Below, in pieces: positions 1-7,226 of a DNA stretch of 64,000 nt (position 1 is the stretch's first letter; each line of letters opens with the position of its first letter). A model generated the notes under the pieces. It worked only from the letters and a program-made list of their open reading frames with translations. It did no database searches and was not told the DNA's origin. The stretch is taken from the NCBI GenBank assembly GCA_905214495.1, contig CAJMLW010000005.1, positions 1 to 64,000 of the forward strand, given 5' to 3'. The translations under genes were made by a program, and so were the position numbers. Origin of the DNA: an uncultured bacterium. Lineage in GTDB: Bacteria; Bacillota; Negativicutes; Veillonellales; Veillonellaceae.

Positions 1-54
1 ACTGACGATCTTCGCCGTGACAGGGCGACATGTTAACCGCTACACCACGGGGCC
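1..54 (-). tRNA. tRNA-Asp (GTC), 3' part cut off by window edge
   Basis: Read on the minus strand, the sequence starts GGCCCCG (acceptor 5' strand), then a D arm with GGTTAA in the loop, then an anticodon arm with loop CTGTCAC, which gives anticodon GTC (Asp). The T arm and 3' acceptor strand lie left of the window. The acceptor 5' end is at 54. Confidence 0.93.
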
Positions 55-251
55 GCGTATCAACTCTCGTTGACCACTCGTATATATTAACATGAGCCAC
101 TAATATAATGCAAGTACTTTTTTCTAATTTTTTGATGAATTTATCCAAAACATATAGAAATAAGAATTATACATCAAAAATCGTATATATTAGCCATTTA
201 AATTCAGTATACTTGAATATACTCCAAATTATACCAAAAATGGAAAAATAA

Positions 252-292
252 AATTGGCACCTAGAATTCTTTAAGAAAACTAAGCGCCAATT
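252..292 (-). terminator. intrinsic terminator after the autotransporter-like pseudogene
   Basis: AATTGGC at 252-258 pairs with GCCAATT at 286-292 across a long AT-rich loop. On the minus strand the stem is followed by TTATTTTT. It lies 55 bases past the reconstructed stop at 347. The rest of 55-346 is AT-rich and I see no gene in it. Confidence 0.55.
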
Positions 293-346
293 AAAATATA
301 GTTATATGAAGTTATTTATTATGGTATCAAAACCATTATTATAGAC

Positions 347-1262
347 CTATACATGATTCCATCCAAATTCACGATAGTTTTGTTCCCAATAGGATTCAAC
401 AAGTATATCACTACGTTTAACCTTATTGAGCACTTTAGAGCGAGCTATAGTTATAGTATCTTCACTATGCTTCCTGCCAAAGTATGCATATCTAGATTAA
501 CACCATGTATAGAATTCCACTTATGTTGATTAATATAGAACATATTTTTAGGATGTTCGCTTGAACTTTTTGTTTTCCATTGATTCCAAAAGAGATACGG
601 CTCTGTCTTTTTTTCTGATAAGCCATGGTACACATTGGCACTAATCGTATTTAAACCAGAAACATACTCCATCCCCACCCCAACACGAGAGAGTTTATCA
701 TTAACAGCATAATCATAGAATATATTTCCACCTACATAAGCATGCTCATGCTCACTAAGTCGACGATAACCAACACCAGCACTAGCAACTACACCAAGAG
801 AATCATGTTCGGTGGTTTCACCTTTATCATAATAATGAGGTTGTTGGACTAAAGCACTACCACCTTCACCACCATTCCAATAGACTCTGGTGCTTATTTT
901 ATCCCCGCCATTTCCATCTAAACGTCCTTGTACGAATAACACAGATTTAGACTTATCATCATAACGCTTTACAGGTTGTATGATTTCTATAAAATATTAA
1001 TTTTTTGTTTAGCACTATGCTCACTAGGATACACTGCAGGCATAGTTATATGACGAGGATTAACCGCAGTCTTATAGTCACGGTAATCATCTTTTTGACT
1101 ACCTTTAACCCCAATACCGATATCCGTACGATCCATCCAGCTACTTTGTTCAGTATCCCCAGCTTTTACATCCGTGCTCACTTCTGCAGCCATCGTTCCC
1201 ACACTTAGACTGCACATAAAAGCACTGCAAACCAGAGCTTTTAGTATTAATTTGTCTTTCAT
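347..1262 (-). pseudogene. inverse-autotransporter-like outer-membrane beta-barrel protein, two frameshifts
   Basis: Starts at ATG 1262 after GAGAGGAG. The first 26 residues form a Sec signal peptide ending TMAA, so the product was exported. The first frame stops near 987. A second frame then carries beta-barrel sequence (NIFYDYAVNDKLSRVGVG, SANVYHGLS) typical of the intimin/invasin-type (inverse autotransporter) barrel, and stops at 451. A third frame (YFGRKHSEDTITIARSK ... REFGWNHV) runs to TAG at 347-349. Adding one base at the T tract near 991-994 and one near 478-490 restores a single reading frame of about 305 codons. It has its own promoter and terminator. It could be a decayed adhesin or porin-like protein, a phase-switched gene, or an assembly error. 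No passenger domain is visible after the barrel. The family call is by motif resemblance only. Confidence 0.7.
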
Positions 1263-1319
1263 TTCTAACTCCTCTCTTACACATTCATCTTAATAATGAA
1301 TATAAGATGAATATGCTTT

Positions 1320-1348
1320 ATTATACCTATAATCTAAAGCGCTGACAA
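1320..1348 (-). promoter_or_regulatory. sigma-70 promoter of the outer-membrane protein pseudogene
   Basis: On the minus strand: -35 TTGTCA (1343-1348), 17-base spacer, consensus -10 TATAAT (1320-1325). The transcript leader contains an 8-bp hairpin (TCATCTTA with TAAGATGA, 1285-1310) before the ribosome site. Confidence 0.75.
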
Positions 1349-1504
1349 CTATAGAGAAGGAGAAATTTATGTGTTAAAATATATGTATTTTATCATATAT
1401 TTTTAGTATTTTCATATATTTAGTTAAATTCCAGTAATAATCATTGTGGCCATGTTTTTACACAGAATGATTATATGCAAAAATCATCAATAATAACATA
1501 TAAA
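1349..1504. other. AT-rich junction between host gene and prophage; no gene seen
   Basis: About 155 bases of AT-rich sequence without a supported reading frame. The host-phage junction (attL) should fall here or just left of it. Weak shared words with the right end are GATTATATG (1470-1478, also 42606-42614) and CTATAGAG (1349-1356, also 42623-42630). Neither is long enough to call a core. Confidence 0.4.
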
Positions 1505-1523
1505 TTTTGACGTTTATTTGACG
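1505..1523. promoter_or_regulatory. paired TTTGACG repeats, candidate integrase arm-binding sites (left end)
   Basis: TTTGACG occurs at 1506-1512 and again at 1517-1523, exactly 11 bases apart (about one helical turn). A matching pair with the same 11-base period sits directly after the integrase gene at 42599-42617. Arm-type sites of tyrosine integrases are direct repeats of this kind flanking the core. The assignment is inference. Confidence 0.4.
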
Positions 1524-1534
1524 TCAAAAAAAAT

Positions 1535-1559
1535 AAGGGGTACCGATTGGGTACCCCTT
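1535..1559. terminator. bidirectional intrinsic terminator at the left end of the prophage
   Basis: Perfect 10-bp stem AAGGGGTACC/GGTACCCCTT with loop GATTG. On the minus strand it is followed by a run of nine T; on the plus strand by TTTTGTTG. It ends the phage late transcript, whose last gene stops at 1617. Confidence 0.85.
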
Positions 1560-1616
1560 TTGTTGTAATTTACTATTCAATATTATGTTTAGTGGTAAAA
1601 TTTGCGATTTTTACTT

Positions 1617-1781
1617 CTAATCCAATTCAGTTAGCCGGAATAATTTACCATTCCGGAACAACATTTCACATCTATGGTTATTTTCATCAACCAATGTCGC
1701 CTCGAATAACCCCTCTTGTGGAACTTGAATATCTTCTGCGAAGTTGTAAGTCTTGTTATTAAATTCAAATATCTTTGCCAT
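1617..1781 (-). CDS. small phage protein of unknown function, last gene of the late operon
   Basis: 54 residues, starting MAKIFEFNNKTYNF and ending FRLTELD. The start ATG at 1781 has GGAG seven bases upstream, and this ribosome site overlaps the stop of the SprT-like gene, so the two are translationally coupled. The protein is soluble, mixed-charge, with no membrane segment and a single cysteine (C38). I do not recognise a family. The tight coupling and proper ribosome site support it as a real gene. Confidence 0.6.
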   Translation of the reverse strand: MAKIFEFNNKTYNFAEDIQVPQEGLFEATLVDENNHRCEMLFRNGKLFRLTELD

Positions 1782-1786
1782 TTTTT

Positions 1787-2149
1787 TTACTCCATTTTTA
1801 ATACCGCACCGCCAATATCAATATTATAAGCATCAATAATTTTTTTTCGTATTTGCCTAAATTCTTTACCATGTCCTTTGAAATGGCACTCAACAGTAGC
1901 ATGTGCTAACTCATGATAGATTGTATTTAATTCGATGTCTTTATCATGATTATCCTTGCTTAGTTCCACCAAGCAGGAATCATCATGATACCAATATGTT
2001 ATGCCTAGTAACTTTTTACTTCGCCCAATATATTTATGTATTAACAAATTAGGTTTAAATGAATATCCCAGTTTCTCAATATTGGAGATTGCTTGTAAAA
2101 AGATATCAGCATATGGCATCATGTCATCGTCGAGATATAGTGTACTCAT
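1787..2149 (-). CDS. SprT-like zinc metalloprotease domain protein
   Basis: 120 residues from ATG 2149. It carries HELAH at residues 79-83 and a further His at about 93 (KGHGKEF), the HExxH...H layout of SprT-like zincins. These are known from Spartan/SprT, which act on DNA-bound proteins, but small phage versions have no established role. An upstream in-frame TTG at 2200 could extend it by 17 residues, but has no better ribosome site, and the AAAG upstream of 2149 is also weak, so the start is uncertain. It sits downstream of the lysis genes, a position often used for accessory genes. Zinc binding is inferred from the motif. Confidence 0.7.
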   Translation of the reverse strand: MSTLYLDDDMMPYADIFLQAISNIEKLGYSFKPNLLIHKYIGRSKKLLGITYWYHDDSCLVELSKDNHDKDIELNTIYHELAHATVECHFKGHGKEFRQIRKKIIDAYNIDIGGAVLKME

Positions 2150-2216
2150 AATGTTTTCTTTCAACAATAAACTATTAGTTGACTGTTGCAAACCGTGCAA
2201 CTCGGAGATAATTGGA

Positions 2217-2789
2217 TCACCATTCCTTTACTGTATATAGAACGCTACCACCTTCAAAATGCTGTCCGTCAAAGTGTGCTAATACTTCAACTTTACCTGC
2301 TTGATAGCCAATAGTCTCATAAGCTTTACTGTCTAATACCGTTACACCAGCTTTAATCTTATGTGCTTTATTTAAGTTGATTTTGTATACATCAACCTTT
2401 TGCTGGTCTGTATTAGTAACAATCGCAGTCCTATCAGATTTTTCTGTAGCTGCTTTAGGTAATGCTGGGTCATCACGTTTGATAGCCTGTTGCGTTTGTT
2501 TGGCCGCCTGTTCTACCGTAGGGGCCTGTACATAATATGTGGTTACCGGTTGAGCAGTTTCCATCTTGGAAACAACTTGTTGTGCTTCATCTTTAGTAAT
2601 ATGAATTGCATTAGCCAGTCTTACAGGATCTTTTATTTGCTCCTGTTTTAATAGCACAAGCTTTTTAACTTGATGTGAATTATATATAGATACCCCTACA
2701 ATAGCTAAAATAATTAAAATTAGCCCCCCTATGAGAATTTTATGTCGTTTTAGGTAACATAATGCCTTAAAAGTCCAAAGGCTCATCAT
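2217..2789 (-). CDS. N-anchored periplasmic phage protein, candidate spanin-like lysis protein
   Basis: 190 residues from ATG 2789, which overlaps the endolysin stop as ATGA and has AGGGG just upstream. Residues about 17-36 are a strong transmembrane segment preceded by basic residues, so the rest should face the periplasm. The exposed part begins with a charged stretch (KEQIKDPVRLANAIHITK), then an extended linker, and ends in a compact domain closing LYTVKEW. Position directly after the endolysin, one N-terminal anchor and a Gram-negative-type envelope fit an inner-membrane spanin component. No outer-membrane lipoprotein partner is visible, so that role is a guess. Confidence 0.6.
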   Translation of the reverse strand: MMSLWTFKALCYLKRHKILIGGLILIILAIVGVSIYNSHQVKKLVLLKQEQIKDPVRLANAIHITKDEAQQVVSKMETAQPVTTYYVQAPTVEQAAKQTQQAIKRDDPALPKAATEKSDRTAIVTNTDQQKVDVYKINLNKAHKIKAGVTVLDSKAYETIGYQAGKVEVLAHFDGQHFEGGSVLYTVKEW

Positions 2790-3457
2790 AGACCCCTTTC
2801 TTGCATTTCTTGCGAGAACATTTCTAATGCTTGTGCTTTTTCTGCACAAAAACGTTCAACAAGATTTTCACGCAACCAATTTGGATTACCATTATAGTTC
2901 CATGGATGTAACTTTCTTTGCTCGTACACGCCATTTATTAAGTCCCAGTCAAACTTAATGTCGTCCACATACGATAAGTTCCAATCAGGCTCCCAACCCG
3001 GAACATATTGCATTGCTTCCTTAAATAAATTAACAACTTCACCTGGGCCATATTGAACGGCCGCAGAGAACACAACATCACGCAATGCTCGGCTATGTTT
3101 ATTTACATCAAATAATTGATTGGATAATTCGCTACATGCCACATCATAATAAGCATATTTAATGTAGTCGTGCTGCATTTCCATAAATCCGTTAGGGTCC
3201 ACAGTTCCTAACTCTTGCCATTTGTTTATGAACTCATCGGAGTTAATAGGACCTGCACTTTGAAGGGCTCTTGCATAATCTTTATAGAATCCATCTTCTT
3301 GACGCAACCCCCAACCAAGAAACGCATCTACACTTCCGCAATTACTTGCTAATTGGTAAGCACCATACGAAATTCCCCCACGGTCCCCCTCACCTGTTGA
3401 TACAATAGCTGGGTCCCCATTGCTTTCATATGCCGCACTTAATTTTCCTAGTTCCAT
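2786..3457 (-). CDS. phage endolysin, VgrG3-C/lysozyme-like muramidase
   Basis: 223 residues starting MELGKLSAAYESNGD, with AGGAAGGAG eight bases before the ATG. The N-terminus has YESNG followed by STGEGDRGGISYGAYQL, the signature of the lysozyme-like domain seen at the C-terminus of VgrG3-type effectors and in phage lysins; the Glu in YESNG is the likely catalytic acid. No signal peptide or cell-wall-binding repeat is present, so export depends on the holins encoded upstream. Its start overlaps the small membrane gene (10 bases) and its end overlaps the anchored protein downstream, making a tight lysis cassette. Confidence 0.8.
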   Translation of the reverse strand: MELGKLSAAYESNGDPAIVSTGEGDRGGISYGAYQLASNCGSVDAFLGWGLRQEDGFYKDYARALQSAGPINSDEFINKWQELGTVDPNGFMEMQHDYIKYAYYDVACSELSNQLFDVNKHSRALRDVVFSAAVQYGPGEVVNLFKEAMQYVPGWEPDWNLSYVDDIKFDWDLINGVYEQRKLHPWNYNGNPNWLRENLVERFCAEKAQALEMFSQEMQERGL

Positions 3458-3621
3458 TTGTTTTGCTCCTTCCTATTTGATTCACGTCCTCCTAAATAGC
3501 CAACGAGCCCGGAGGAAATACTCATGGCCAATTCGTTATAACCATAAAGGACGGCCATTATATTGACCGCCCCTAGGATGAGGATTGTTAATACCTCACG
3601 AATGCTAATTTTTTCAATCAT
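3448..3621 (-). CDS. small two-helix membrane protein, candidate holin
   Basis: 57 residues from ATG 3621, overlapping the stop of the upstream membrane gene as ATGA, and ending ten bases inside the endolysin gene. Residues about 9-27 (LTILILGAVNIMAVLYGY) are hydrophobic, followed by a second shorter apolar stretch (33-45, SGLVGYLGG) and a charged tail (RESNRKEQNK). Size, membrane helices, charged C-terminus and location immediately before the endolysin match small phage holins. It is embedded without gaps between two other lysis genes, which argues it is real. Confidence 0.65.
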   Translation of the reverse strand: MIEKISIREVLTILILGAVNIMAVLYGYNELAMSISSGLVGYLGGRESNRKEQNKWN

Positions 3622-4163
3622 TTAATCGCCTCTTTTACAGATTTAATGAATGCTATTAATTGTTGAATTAAACCGATCGCACGTTTGAACCACCTCGATT
3701 CTACTAATTCAAGCTCGATCATGTTTTCTACACAGGATGCTAGTTCAATTACAATGGGGATAAGATACATTCCGGTGCTTAATAACACATCGATGCGACC
3801 TAAGAAAATAAATTCTACATCTGGTAATGTAAGCAAGATAAATGACAATAAGAAAAGCCAAGGATATGATTTAACCAATTTCTTTGTCATATCAGCCCTT
3901 AATTTATTGCTGACAAGGAATCTATGTTTCTTTCCGTTGATTTCAACATACCCCCATCCACGCCAAAGTATGGCCAATAGGGTATTGGCTACTGTGCATG
4001 GCCTATTTGTTGCAATATTAAAATTGCGCACCTCGACTAAGATGCGCAATATCGTATCAACAAATACCAATATCAATGTGCAAAATATAGCTAATGATAT
4101 TTGTACAAGTTCATGTTCATTTAATCCCACCATAATAGGTGGTGGAGCGAAAATTTCAATCAT
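3618..4163 (-). CDS. multi-spanning membrane protein, putative holin or holin partner
   Basis: 181 residues with about three transmembrane segments: near 17-37 (ISLAIFCTLILVFVDTIL), near 100-117 (WLFLLSFILLTLPDVEF) and near 125-145 (LLSTGMYLIPIVIELASC). Between them is a basic cytoplasmic loop. The C-terminus is amphipathic and charged (FIKSVKEAIK). The topology and place in the lysis cassette resemble phage_holin_4/toxin-secretion holins of Firmicutes. With the 57-residue protein downstream, this could be a holin/antiholin pair. The start overlaps the upstream gene as ATGA. Confidence 0.6.
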   Translation of the reverse strand: MIEIFAPPPIMVGLNEHELVQISLAIFCTLILVFVDTILRILVEVRNFNIATNRPCTVANTLLAILWRGWGYVEINGKKHRFLVSNKLRADMTKKLVKSYPWLFLLSFILLTLPDVEFIFLGRIDVLLSTGMYLIPIVIELASCVENMIELELVESRWFKRAIGLIQQLIAFIKSVKEAIK

Positions 4164-4645
4164 ATGTTCCCTGTCCTTTCAATTATTAATCGCTTAACTC
4201 CACTATCAATAAATGCTTTTTTAGAAATTTGATTGTCAATATTAAACATAATGAAATCATTATTATTATTATTCCTAGATGTTGTAATTGTGATTTCAAT
4301 ATCTTTAGATGTAGGAATCGTTAATTCATAAGCTTTTTCTGTCATTGCAGTAATTGTTACTCTATATTTACCTTTTGGTAAGTACACATACCATCGGTTA
4401 AACTTTTCTACATGCCATGCTTCCCACTTCCATGTATTGAATCCTATAGGGTCATATTGTACATACCCTCTATCTCCATTTGACTTAACAACATTTAATG
4501 GCGTTACATTCCCTGAAACCCTTGCATATAAATCTTGGTCATTAAAACGGACACGGATGTAATTACCACCCGTGTCCTTATAATTATCTGTTAAATTGTA
4601 TGTTTGTATTTGCCCATTAGGTGTCTTGGTTTTGATAACTGCCAT
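4160..4645 (-). CDS. phage tail-associated protein of unknown function
   Basis: 161 residues from ATG 4645, which shares one base with the tail-spike stop (TAATG). The sequence begins MAVIKTKTPNGQIQTYNL and is rich in beta-forming residues, with a run of asparagines (RNNNNND) before a final segment ending ERTGNI. It has no membrane segment or signal peptide. Translational coupling to the tail-spike gene suggests a spike-associated or chaperone-like role, which is inference; I do not recognise the family. Confidence 0.55.
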   Translation of the reverse strand: MAVIKTKTPNGQIQTYNLTDNYKDTGGNYIRVRFNDQDLYARVSGNVTPLNVVKSNGDRGYVQYDPIGFNTWKWEAWHVEKFNRWYVYLPKGKYRVTITAMTEKAYELTIPTSKDIEITITTSRNNNNNDFIMFNIDNQISKKAFIDSGVKRLIIERTGNI

Positions 4646-7167
4646 TATTCCACCCACAATTCTGCACCGTTTGCAAATAATAAATGTCCATTTAATTTGA
4701 ATGTAGCAACTCGGCGCCATTCTAACGGAAATTCAGATGAATCATTATCAAACCGTATATACATGTCGTTTGAATTTGCGAAATATAGTTGACACCCTAA
4801 TACACGATTATCATTAGAATTACTCCAAGGAATAGAAATACATGTGCCCCAACATTTTCTCCCACCAATCATAACCTCGTTAGCCTCACCAACTTTTAGT
4901 CCAGTAATTTTTGATGGAGATTTTACAAAATCGTCAGGGTTGTATTTAGGTCCACTAATAATATCTACAACTAAATTACCATTTATGGTATCCCCGCTTT
5001 TCTTTACATACGTTTTTTCGGCATCTTCTTTTAACATTAGTCCGCCAGTATTGGTACCGGATACATCGTCCTCAGTTAATACTTTAAAAGTTTTGTTTTT
5101 GTTCTTGTCGTAGTAGCCTAACGATGTGCCGAGAAATACGGTACGGTTATCACTCATGCCAAATTCCATACTATTGCCAGTAGACATCTTAACCGCATGA
5201 TGTGCTGCGCCGTTTGTATCTGTTACTTGCACAGATGTATTATTGGGCATGATAATAGGGCCCTTCATCTTGCCGCCACTCAACCCTAAATAATCAAGGT
5301 TTTTCAATCGTTGCATATTGATTGAGTTTTCAAAATCGTAATTTGGGTCACCTACATAAATATCAACTTGGTGACGTTTGTTAGGCTTTTGAGTAAGCAC
5401 AGAAAAATAGAACTTGCCATTGTAATACGCAATATCTTCAATTTCAGTTTCACGATTGATTTCAATGATCTGTTTAACGGTGCCAAACGGCGTACACTCA
5501 ACTAAACTACCGAGTGTTGCAGACATAATCGCACCATTCAACATGAAAGCTCCATTATTATTCATATCCGGATAGATATAATCGACTTGGTAAGTTTTGA
5601 GCTTTTTAAATTCATCATTATATAAATTGATTGTTCGTACACGTTGATTGCCGGCAATAGGTACAATGGATACATAAGTCCTTGTAATCGGATCATAGTC
5701 AATGTTGAATACCTTTTCTTGCAATGTAATAGTATTTTCGATTGTCATAGTATCAGCATTAATAACCGTCAAATTATTGCCATTTTTTAGCCCATTTGTG
5801 ATGTAAATCTTATTCGTATACCGATTATATGTCATCGTATTACAATGCCCTAGGCGTTCAGAATCCGTAAATTTATAAGTACCTACTTTTTCAAAAGTGT
5901 CTGGGTTAAGCTCGTAAAGAATTTGATTAGTACCTTCACCATTAATACAGGCAAGTACAAATACATTCTTTTTAGAGTTATAGGTAAACCCTTGGCATTG
6001 ATTGACTTCCGCATCATACGTAATGTTTTTCACAAATGCGATATTGGATGCCCCTTTTAGCATTGGTGTTTCTGTAGGATAATACGGCTTGATGTTGGTA
6101 TATACACCCATATCCATGACAGAACCTACTGTATTAAAAGTTAAATGTTCAGTCAGTTTATATTGCCCATTTGGCACTAATAAGATTTTATTCTTTAGAT
6201 TATCATTAGCTCGTTTAAATGCAGCCGTATCATCTGCTACACCATCACCAACTGCACCAAAGTCTTTAACCGACACAATACCATTTAGTGATTCTTTTCC
6301 AATGTATTTAGCATCAGCTTCTGTTTTAGTTACAATCCCTTTACCGCCGGGAACGGCTATTTCCTCGGCTTTCGATGCTGCTATTTCAGCACGCTTGGCA
6401 GCATCTTCCGCCTTTTTAGCATTACCTGTACTTGCGATTTGTTTATTATCGATGTCTGATTTAATCGTGTCTGCTTTAGATATTAAATCATTAATTTGTT
6501 TCTTATTCGATTCTGCCTGCGCAGCATATGCTTTCGTATTATCTGCAAGTACTTGGGTTTTCTCAAATGTATCAGCACTTTGGATAAGAGCTGTATTTGC
6601 AGTCGCTAATTTATCATCCACCGTTTGAGATAATGCATTAATATTGTCGTTAATAGCTGTTAGCTTTGTTGCATTATCTTGCACTTCATTTGCCTTAGTC
6701 TCTGCAGTTAATGCAGCTGCAATTGCTTTTTTAGCCGCCTCAATGGAATTATCGACTATATCACGTGCAACTTGATTTGGGTCTTCATCAGCGCCTACAT
6801 TGATTTGTAATGTGCGATCCAATTGTTCTTTTAATTCCTGTAGAATTAAAATAGTTTTATCTGTCATATCTTCAATATGATTGTATGGCCATTTATTGGC
6901 TAGTTCTGTAGTTTGTGATATTGGTGTACGTCTGATTAAGATAACTTTATAAGTTGCCGGCAATGGTTCACCAATACTTGGATACGTTAAAGTTTTATTT
7001 TGTGCATCATATAAGATGTTCCCTGTTTGCTCCGTATGTCTCCCATTTTCATCAACTAGAATAAGGTTAATGTCTTTTATGTTGTTAAAGTCATATGGCC
7101 AAATATAAGTCTTGTTAACCCCATCACATTGATATTGAACAACTGGATTGTTGACTTGTGGAATCAC
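4645..7167 (-). CDS. tail fibre/spike with T7-type N-terminal adaptor
   Basis: 840 residues; the start is a GTG at 7167 after AAGGCGGG. Residues 1-125 resemble the T7 gp17 N-terminal adaptor that joins fibres to the tail (YIWPYDFN, RRTPISQTTELANKWPYNHI). Residues 130-275 are an Ala/Lys-rich coiled coil. Residues 296-345 (VSVKDFGAVGDGVADDT) start a pectate-lyase-3-like fold. Residues about 380-620 look like a beta-propeller with repeated blade motifs (ILYELNPDTFEKV, YNRYTNKIYITNG, YYNGKFYFSV). The C-terminus is knob-like (PLEWRRVATFKLNG). It should bind, and possibly cleave, a cell-surface glycan. The host receptor is unknown. Confidence 0.8.
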   Translation of the reverse strand: MIPQVNNPVVQYQCDGVNKTYIWPYDFNNIKDINLILVDENGRHTEQTGNILYDAQNKTLTYPSIGEPLPATYKVILIRRTPISQTTELANKWPYNHIEDMTDKTILILQELKEQLDRTLQINVGADEDPNQVARDIVDNSIEAAKKAIAAALTAETKANEVQDNATKLTAINDNINALSQTVDDKLATANTALIQSADTFEKTQVLADNTKAYAAQAESNKKQINDLISKADTIKSDIDNKQIASTGNAKKAEDAAKRAEIAASKAEEIAVPGGKGIVTKTEADAKYIGKESLNGIVSVKDFGAVGDGVADDTAAFKRANDNLKNKILLVPNGQYKLTEHLTFNTVGSVMDMGVYTNIKPYYPTETPMLKGASNIAFVKNITYDAEVNQCQGFTYNSKKNVFVLACINGEGTNQILYELNPDTFEKVGTYKFTDSERLGHCNTMTYNRYTNKIYITNGLKNGNNLTVINADTMTIENTITLQEKVFNIDYDPITRTYVSIVPIAGNQRVRTINLYNDEFKKLKTYQVDYIYPDMNNNGAFMLNGAIMSATLGSLVECTPFGTVKQIIEINRETEIEDIAYYNGKFYFSVLTQKPNKRHQVDIYVGDPNYDFENSINMQRLKNLDYLGLSGGKMKGPIIMPNNTSVQVTDTNGAAHHAVKMSTGNSMEFGMSDNRTVFLGTSLGYYDKNKNKTFKVLTEDDVSGTNTGGLMLKEDAEKTYVKKSGDTINGNLVVDIISGPKYNPDDFVKSPSKITGLKVGEANEVMIGGRKCWGTCISIPWSNSNDNRVLGCQLYFANSNDMYIRFDNDSSEFPLEWRRVATFKLNGHLLFANGAELWVE

Positions 7168-7196
7168 AATATCCCGCCTTTCTTTGCATATAAAGA

Positions 7197-7220
7197 GGAC
7201 TACCTAAAACTAGGTAGTCC
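7197..7220. terminator. 10-bp perfect hairpin between internal virion protein and tail-spike genes
   Basis: GGACTACCTA AAAC TAGGTAGTCC. On the plus strand it is followed by T-rich sequence; on the minus strand, the direction of the genes, the following TCTTTATATG is a poor U-tract. It may act as a partial terminator or an mRNA-stabilising hairpin between two late genes. Confidence 0.5.
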
Positions 7221-7226
7221 TTACTT

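Noticed and set aside
1..54. tRNA-Asp as the prophage attachment site
   Set aside because: The tRNA's 3' end points left, out of the window, and a host-type gene lies between it and the prophage.
1349..1356. CTATAGAG as the att core (also at 42623-42630)
   Set aside because: Eight bases in AT-rich surroundings is within chance, and flanking bases do not match.
4645..7167. Diversity-generating retroelement target, because head genes resemble BPP-1
   Set aside because: No reverse transcriptase or template repeat is seen anywhere in the phage block.
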